The notes beneath the pieces were generated by a model, which did not search any database, was not told the DNA's origin, and saw only the letters and a program-made list of their open reading frames with translations. The position numbers and the translations under genes are program-made. From Gigaspora margarita (taxonomy: Eukaryota; Glomeromycota; Glomeromycetes; Diversisporales; Gigasporaceae), in contig WTPW01000369.1 of the NCBI GenBank assembly GCA_009809945.1, positions 69,428 to 133,427 on the forward strand: a stretch of DNA of 64,000 nt, in the 5' to 3' direction. Below are positions 57,770-64,000 of this stretch, piece after piece. How positions within the stretch are numbered: position 1 is the stretch's first letter; every line of letters starts with the position of its first letter.

Positions 57770-59150
57770 AAGATATCAAAATGTATACTGATCTCAGATG
57801 CAAAATGTTACAAAAAATGATCAAGGAAGGATGCTTAGAAATCTCTTTGACAAACCTTTTAGAAGTATTAAATTAGATCATATTCTAGAAAATGAAAATG
57901 GTCAGTTAGTCTTGATATCAGACCCAACAGAAGTTAAATGCAGAGCTCAATAATATTTCCAAGCATAGTACCAAAATAGAAATACTCCCAATGAGAAGGT
58001 CACCAAGAATTGGAAGCAAATTTATGCATCCAAAGAAGAAATCAAGGACAAATAGTATAAAACACTATTAATGGCTATAACAATAGATAAATGGTCCTCG
58101 ATGCTTTCAAATCTTAAGAATAAAACTGTACTGGGAATTTTGGAAATTGGCTATCTCTTGATCAAAAATGTAAACAAAAAAACACAGAAATGGTTTACAA
58201 GTTCTGCAAGTTACTGCCTGGCCTCAGGTCTTATATCTACAAAGTAGAAGCTTGCCCAAATCTTTTCAATTCCCAAAGAAGATGTATAGAATATCCTTAA
58301 ACAGTATTTGTCCAATAGTGCTGCTAGAAACCTTTCACAAGTGTGTCACTAGAATTCTGACACAAAGACTAGCAACTATATTCAAAGATAAGATATACTT
58401 TCAGGACCCAATTTTGCTAGTTTTCCTGAAGACTCAATGGCTAAACCTATCAGCATATTAAACTCATTAATAGAAGATGCTAGGGAAAATAGAAAAGAGC
58501 TTTGGTTAGTTTTTCAAGATATAAGAAAAGCCTTTGATTCAGTTCTACTCCCAATGCTCAAGCTCGCAATGCAAAGACTTAGAGTCCCAAAAATATCGAT
58601 ATCATTCATCCTAAATTTGTTTAATCAGAGGAAGGCAAAGGTTATTACACACTATGGCACATTTAGTGAATTTATTGCCTCAGTAGGTATAGAACAAGAA
58701 GAAGTGATCTCACCACTTCTATGGTGAGTCTTTTATGATTGCTGCTCTCTAGAATACAAAATGACTAGCCCTAGGATACTTCCTCCACTTGTTAGTTCCC
58801 ACAGACCTGTGCTCAAGTAATACAATTAGCTCATTCACAAGACAAGTAGTGATTGCCTATGCAGACAATACTACCTGGGTAGCAAGTGGCAAAGAGCAGA
58901 TACAAGAAATAATCAGAATAGCAGAGAATTTTAATGCCATGAATCATATCACAATTAATGGAAAGAAATCTAAACTACTGGTCTTCAATTCAAAATCTAA
59001 ATCCCAGCAGCAAACTATAGCAATCGCAAAAGAGCTGATTAAAGCAGAACATAATGAGCAACTTGTAAGGTTCCTTGGAACTTGGATAAATACAAAATTC
59101 AATGAAAAGCTAATCAAAAGCAAAGCCAGATCAATAGTCACATAGGCAAC
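57770..59150 (+). pseudogene. LINE reverse transcriptase domain, broken
   Basis: Recognisable blocks: AKPISILNSLIEDARENRKE, LWLVFQDIRKAFDS (~58500-58541, catalytic Asp), QEEVISPLLW (relic of the QG-x-x-SP-x-LW motif) and IAYADNTTW (~58855), where the second catalytic Asp of YADD is Asn. INGKKSKLLVFNSK follows. At least six stops or shifts. Thumb-like text continues to 59604 (KFWQDRNWDSL). Confidence 0.85.
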
Positions 59151-60394
59151 CAAGGCCCTTATCAGAAAGAAGTTAACAGTAGCACAACTTGCATACCTGA
59201 ATAATATATATATTATCCCAAAATTGAGTTACCTACTTTAGACTTTGTGACTTTCTAACTAAGAACTTTATCATATTCATCAGCTTTTCAAGAACAAGAT
59301 GGAAATTCCAGTAACCACTGGAAATTACATCATTGAGCACACAAAACTAGGAAACTATAAGTCATTAATACATGAGATTACCTCCAAACAAATTACAGAC
59401 TTATATAACAGGCTAAATAGCAATAGTCCTGATAGTAGCTTTGCTCTGCTGAGACTTAAACAAGGAATAATCCTAGTGAACATTGACAGAAAATTTTGGC
59501 AAGACAGAAACTGGGATAGCTTAAAGAAAATTTTGAAATTCAATCTGACCTGTTTGATTTTCCTAAAAGCAAAAAGGCTTGGGCTAATTTTCCAGTTGCT
59601 CTAGAAACTATGGATGCTACAAGGTGTAGGAGAGACATTTAGGAGCATGCTTGGAGTTAAAAATTTTACAAAAACCTGCCAGGCATTAAAAGAGTTTAAT
59701 CTGTTTTTTGTCAATCAGCTAATCTCTAGAGACAGTCAAAGAATAATAACCTGGTGACAACTTAAACTCCTTAAAGGCAGCTCATGTAAAGGTCACAAGG
59801 CTAACTGGTTTATAAAGTTAGAAGAAAAGCTTCTCAAGAATGAAATTAATAGACAGCTCAAGAATGAATATATTATAAAAGGCCCAAACCAGATAGCGTA
59901 GATAATGCCAGAATGACCAATCTCAGAGGACAAGAAAAAAAGGAATTGGTTTCTTATGAGTGATAAGAAAAATAGCTCAAAAGAAATCTACAGAGTAACC
60001 AAGAAAAGCAAATTAAAACTTGTAGCAGAACATTAGCAAATCAAAGATCAAGATAACCATGCAGAACAGCTAAAATTGCAACCTTGCAAAGGTTGAGCAC
60101 TTGCTACAAACACTGGTTTCACTTTATGCTATAGACATTTTAACAAAAGAAATCATTGACATTAATTCCAATAATTCCAAACAAAGAAAATACTAGAATC
60201 CTACCACTTAATCCAGAGCAGTATCAGTATACTAAACAAAAAAGTGGAGTTGGCTCTTTAGAATCTAGATTAGAGAGTTTATATATTGTGAACCAACCAG
60301 AGTCTGATTTCTTACATAATTATAAATTAGATAGTATTTAGAAAAGAAATTAAACTCCTATATTTTATATAACATTAGAAATAGCTTATCTAGT

Positions 60395-60829
60395 TTGGTT
60401 TTTTATACAGACGGTTCTTTGTTGATGGATAATATAGGCACAAAGATGGGTGCTAGTTGGGTTCAGGTGGATAGCAGTAGAGAAAAATTTATTGCAGAAG
60501 AATCCATTAGAGTAGAAAATTGGCCCTCATCAACCAAGGCAGAACTTATCACAATTTGGCTAGCACTGATTACAGTCCTGAATAATTCAACATTAACAGT
60601 TATCTCAGATAGTGCAGCTGCGATAGCAAGTATTAACAGAAGAGAATTGTCCAATGCACCAAATAAATGGCTCAAAGAAAAAAATTACCTAATTACATCA
60701 GAAATTGTAGATGTAATCTGTTTCAAAAAAATCAAACTAACATTAGAAAAGATTAAGGCTATAGCGGCAACATCTGGAATAACAAGGTGGATGCTCTGGC
60801 TAAACTTGCTTTGCATCTTTCTTCTTTGA
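60395..60829 (+). pseudogene. LINE RNase H domain
   Basis: An open 144-codon frame shows FYTDGSL (first Asp), SSTKAELITIWLAL (Glu) and VISDSAAA (second Asp). The last part, normally K-x-H-S-G-N-x-x-AD, is frameshifted near 60768, so the fourth catalytic residue is lost from this frame. It would remove the RNA strand after first-strand synthesis. Confidence 0.8.
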
Positions 60830-61159
60830 CAAATATCCTTAAAAACTGCAATTCAAGAGTACAAGTCCCTCTCTTCTGGCAAGATTGCCTCATAGAAAAA
60901 TCTACACACTCATTCATCAAAACATTACTAGCATGGCAAACATCTTCCAGATAGAGAATTTTTAATGCAACTATGGCTATTGAACCAGATCTCAAGCAAA
61001 CAAACTACAACTGGTGAAGTTATTGGGATTTAAAAAAAAAACAAAATAGTATCCACTGTACATCACTCTTTCAAAGTAAACATTTATCTACCCAAATCAA
61101 ATGTCTTGCAAACAAACTACCAGTTATAAATGAATTAAAGAAGCAAAAACTATTATTAT

Positions 61160-61260
61160 ATACAAGCAATGAATACATATGCTGTATGACAAAGGTAACA
61201 GAAACACAAGACCATTTGGCAGATTGTACCTACCATGAATGGAGTTGGAAAATATAACTA
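61160..61260 (+). pseudogene. LINE C-terminal Cys/His motif
   Basis: A YICC...THLADC-like stretch (CCMTKVTETQDHLADCTYH) resembles the C-terminal zinc knuckle of many LINE polyproteins; stops flank it. Confidence 0.5.
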
Positions 61261-62276
61261 AAGTCGCTACTAGAGTTACATGGCAAAACTGAGTAGTACA
61301 AACCAGTTTTTGCTCCTACTAATGAGCTATTACCAACTGGTAGTGGGTTCACATATGCAAAAAATTATAGAGCTACATCGAAGTTACATAAGGGGTCTGT
61401 ATCAAATAAACTTCTGAAACACCTTATAGTACAGCTCACTTTAGGAAACACAGCCAAAACACTCATACAGAATTTTGTCTCAATAGTATGGAATAGTTTT
61501 TATGAAACTATATGGAAAGAGCAGTATCAGCTTATCGGGCTATGAGAGAAAGAAGAAGGTATTACTATCAAAGAGAAAAAAAGGAAGGCTAAGAAGAAAC
61601 ACATACTTAAAGAAAGATTTAAAGGTTCCAGTAAAGATAAGGCAAGGTTCAACATCTCTAATATAAGCTCTCACAGATCTGTTCGAGAAGAGCGTTCATT
61701 ATTACATAATGAAAGGAAAGAGATTGTTGAAGAGAAGAACTATACTACTAATAGTTTGTAGCAAGTAGCAGTTAAAAGGTATATCCAAAGTTGTGAAATT
61801 TCATTTTGGGCTGGGTCTTAGACAGATTTGACAAGACTCCCTGATTTATCCATAAATTGGTGCGACAACTCACAATTAGGTGCTACAAATCAACTGGATG
61901 ATGTTAGGCATGATTTTCTACTTTTATAGCTTTTGTATATAGAATTAGTTTACTTTTTCTGTACAAATAACACTGGCAAAATTTGTCTAAGAATAAAAAA
62001 AAAAATATATATATATAAATCTTTGTATTTTAGTGAGTTTTTGGTCAAATTTAATGATTTTTTATCATCAGAATTAGAAAAGTTAGCTCTACAAATTTTA
62101 ATTAAAAATTTAAAGCTATTATCTTAACAAAATATTTTTATAATTATAAATTAATTTAAAACTTTAAAAATTAATTGGATTTTTTAATAAAAATTTTTAG
62201 TTTAAAAATTTAATTTTATTATAAATTATTATAAAATATTAAAAATATTTTATAAAAAAAATTAATTTTTATTAAA

Positions 62277-62612
62277 GAGCTATGTAATTTAGCGCATATG
62301 CGCTATAGCGCATTCACTGATCGGCCAATCAGATTGTAAGATCAGGTGTAACGCGAAATCGAAAAAAATAGCGATGTTTTAAAAAATCGTTTGTAGCTCA
62401 TAATTTTGCTTATGAAACCTCTCTTCACGTTCTAACAAAAAAAATTCCTAACCAAATTTTGGGTTAGGATCTTTTGATAAAGTCCCTACCCAAACCCTAA
62501 CTTGACCCTGACCCTAACCCTAAACTAACAAGCTTTTATTTATTGTTTTGATTTACATTACACCTGATCTATGAGGCGCGTTACAACGCAACTGCTCAAA
62601 ATAATATATTTC
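62277..62612. mobile_element. Insert of 336 bp with 9-bp target-site duplication
   Basis: TTTATTAAA is duplicated exactly (62268-62276 and 62613-62621) and copy A is uninterrupted at this place (~53030). Ends have GCGCATATGCGC and GCGCGTTACAACGC. The interior holds AGGTGTAACGCG...TTACACCTGATC inverted repeats and an ACCCTGACCCTAACCCTAAA tract. It shares the AGGTGTAACG motif with the MITE at 6682-7055. Confidence 0.75.
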
Positions 62613-62926
62613 TTTATTAAATATTTTATATTAAAAATATTTTTATTAAAATTTTATATTAAAATTTTTAAATTTTATTATAAGTAAAAATTTGTAGAGT
62701 TTAATAATTTTCAAAAATTTTTTATTTTTAAATTCATTTCTGTGTTAATAAATATAAATTTTATCAAAAAGATATACTCCAAAAATGGCAAGTAGATTAA
62801 ATAGATATATATTTATCTATTATAAAAATTTGATATAAGGTTAATAATAAAATTTTTTCTAAATTTCAGTTTATTAACTGTACTAATTAAGCTTTTTGTA
62901 CTAAATTTAGTACAACTTATCAGTTA

Positions 62927-63305
62927 TGGATATCCATTAATATTAATATTAATGTTAATACGAATATTTATAATAATGTTCATATTAACTATTAATGTTA
63001 ATATTAACATTATATGAACATTCATACTAATGTTTATATTAACTTTAATATTAATGTTAATATGAATATTCATATTAATGTTCATATTAATATTAATATC
63101 AATGTTCATACTAATGTTCATATTAACATTAATATTAATATTAATACAAATGTTCATACTAATATTCATATTAATGTAATATGAACATTCATACTAATAT
63201 TTATATTAACGTTAATATTAATGTTAACTGTTAATAGTAACATTCATATTAATATTAATATTAATGTTTATATTAATATTAATACTAATGTTTATACTAA
63301 TGCTA
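62927..63305 (+). repeat. Hexanucleotide array 4
   Basis: The longest (AATRTT) array, starting GATATCCATTAATATTAAT. Reverse and forward frames read Asn alternating with Ile/Met/Val; these are not genes. Confidence 0.85.
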
Positions 63306-63354
63306 ATGATATGCTAACATGTCAAAATTTTTTGCAAAAAAAGTTCTTATCTTT

Positions 63355-63500
63355 AAATTTTTTTATTATTACAATTATATTGATTTATTATAATGTTTTA
63401 TTATTAAAATTACAATTAAATGATTTATTATAATTATTTTTATTATTACAATTATAATGATTTATTATAATTTTTTATTATTACAATTAAATATTAATAC
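63355..63500 (+). repeat. Simple array TTATTACAATTATAATGATT
   Basis: Imperfect units of ATTACAATTA and GATTTATTATAA are repeated about six times; similar to 704-770. Confidence 0.7.
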
Positions 63501-63589
63501 CACAAACGTTCATATCAATATGAACATTATACTAACATTTGTATTAATGTTAATACAAATATTAGTTTTATAAAAAAGATTGAAGTGAC

Positions 63590-63790
63590 AATAAAACACA
63601 AAAAAAACACAGCAACAACAAAAAGTGCCAAATAAACAACAAAAAAGCACCAAAAAAAACAATAAAGAAGCACCAAAATAATGATAAAAGAAGCACAAAG
63701 AATGTCAAAAAAAGCTCCAAATAATGAAGCACTAAGATGATTATGAAAAAAGCACTAAAAAAAATGCAGAAAAAGCACCAAAATAAATAT
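63590..63790 (+). repeat. Degenerate AAGCACCAAAA repeat
   Basis: About eight units of roughly 20-25 bp, each with AAGCACCAAAA or a close variant. The Cys/Phe-rich reverse frame through it is not called. Confidence 0.65.
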
Positions 63791-64000
63791 CAAAGTTAAT
63801 ATTAACATTAACATTACTCGACTATACATGAGGACGAAAGCATTTCGGGTTTGAAAACCTGAAATTAAAATTTGAAGACGAAATAGTTTTTGACCTATTT
63901 TACTGAAAGACGAAATTATTTGATACTTTTTTTGAATAGACAAAATTATAAGGAACATATCTATATAAATTTTATTTGCTCTTTCTTATAAAAAATTTTA
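63791..64000. other. Right edge, unassigned
   Basis: Three GACGAAA words (63831, 63870, 63912) recur in a short stretch; nothing else recognised. Confidence 0.4.

Larger units (their letters stand above)
54067..62016 (+). mobile_element. LINE (non-LTR retrotransposon) with RNase H, 7.95 kb, decayed
   Basis: It interrupts copy B with AAATCTTT duplicated on both sides (54059-54066 and 62017-62024) and ends in an A-rich/AT tail. Order: ORF1 region, endonuclease, reverse transcriptase, RNase H, C-terminal Cys/His motif. Many TAG and TGA stops and frameshifts make it dead. It is less AT-rich than its host repeat. It could still be a source of ends recognised by active relatives. Confidence 0.88.
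53411..62913. mobile_element. GTACTAAATTTAGTAC element, copy B (split by LINE and MITE)
   Basis: 53411-54066, 62017-62276 and 62613-62913 align in order with copy A. The two interruptions are a LINE and a 336-bp insert. Both end palindromes are intact. Confidence 0.75.

Noticed and set aside
62924..63433. Frames rich in Asn-Ile/Met through the hexanucleotide array
   Set aside because: Pure consequence of the six-base repeat; open on both strands.

Overview
The window looks like nuclear DNA of a repeat-rich, very AT-rich fungus, most likely an arbuscular mycorrhizal fungus (Glomeromycotina). That assignment is an inference. It rests on the fragment types (tyrosine-kinase-like kinase tails, an Hsp70 piece, a secreted S1 protease with a propeptide, Ty3-type Gag) and on the dense packing of transposons. 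I could not run a search to confirm it. There is no operon-like organisation. The only clearly intact host-type gene is a secreted serine protease at 13318-14535. Everything else is mobile DNA, tandem repeats or decayed gene fragments.

Region by region. 1-651: the 3' part of a RING-finger protein gene. 1.8-3.7 kb: broken kinase and Hsp70 pieces. 4.25-6.13 kb: an element with TATCCGGG-rich ends and a ~240-bp satellite inside. 6.2-12.4 kb: a run of short non-autonomous transposons, several with clean target-site duplications; two of them are hAT-like with 8-bp duplications. 13.3-14.5 kb: the protease. 15.7-17.5 kb: a T-rich element with tandem repeats. 18.2-25.9 kb: two copies of one long repeat, one split by a SINE-like insert and one by a gap-containing insert, with foldback elements between them. 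28.9-31.7 kb: a paralogous repeat copy and the end of a Ty3-type LTR retrotransposon. 32.1-36.4 kb: a 3.7-kb TIR element with nested MITEs, then hexanucleotide arrays.

The centrepiece is a 14.6-kb Polinton/Maverick-like element at 36444-51054 with ~580-bp terminal inverted repeats. It carries a protein-primed-type family B DNA polymerase, a retroviral-type (Polinton-type) integrase, a RING protein, three unrecognised ORFs and a small Cys-rich ORF lying inside each TIR. Where typical Polintons carry capsid, packaging ATPase and adenovirus-type cysteine protease genes, I see instead a long reverse-strand gene with a coiled coil, a retrotransposon-type Gag and a retropepsin, and no reverse transcriptase. 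Its ORFs are broken by nonsense codons (often TGA where CGA is expected) and frameshifts, yet the two TIRs remain nearly identical. Short paired hairpins of 13 bp (5-bp stem, 3-nt loop) are scattered through it.

51.05-62.9 kb: two copies of an element bounded by the palindrome GTACTAAATTTAGTAC. The first holds a 1.05-kb MITE with an 8-bp duplication. The second holds a 7.95-kb decayed LINE (endonuclease, reverse transcriptase, RNase H) with an 8-bp duplication, itself hit by a hAT-like MITE, plus a further insert with a 9-bp duplication. Because both copies are present, each serves as the empty site of the other and the insertion order can be read. 62.9-64 kb: hexanucleotide and other simple arrays.
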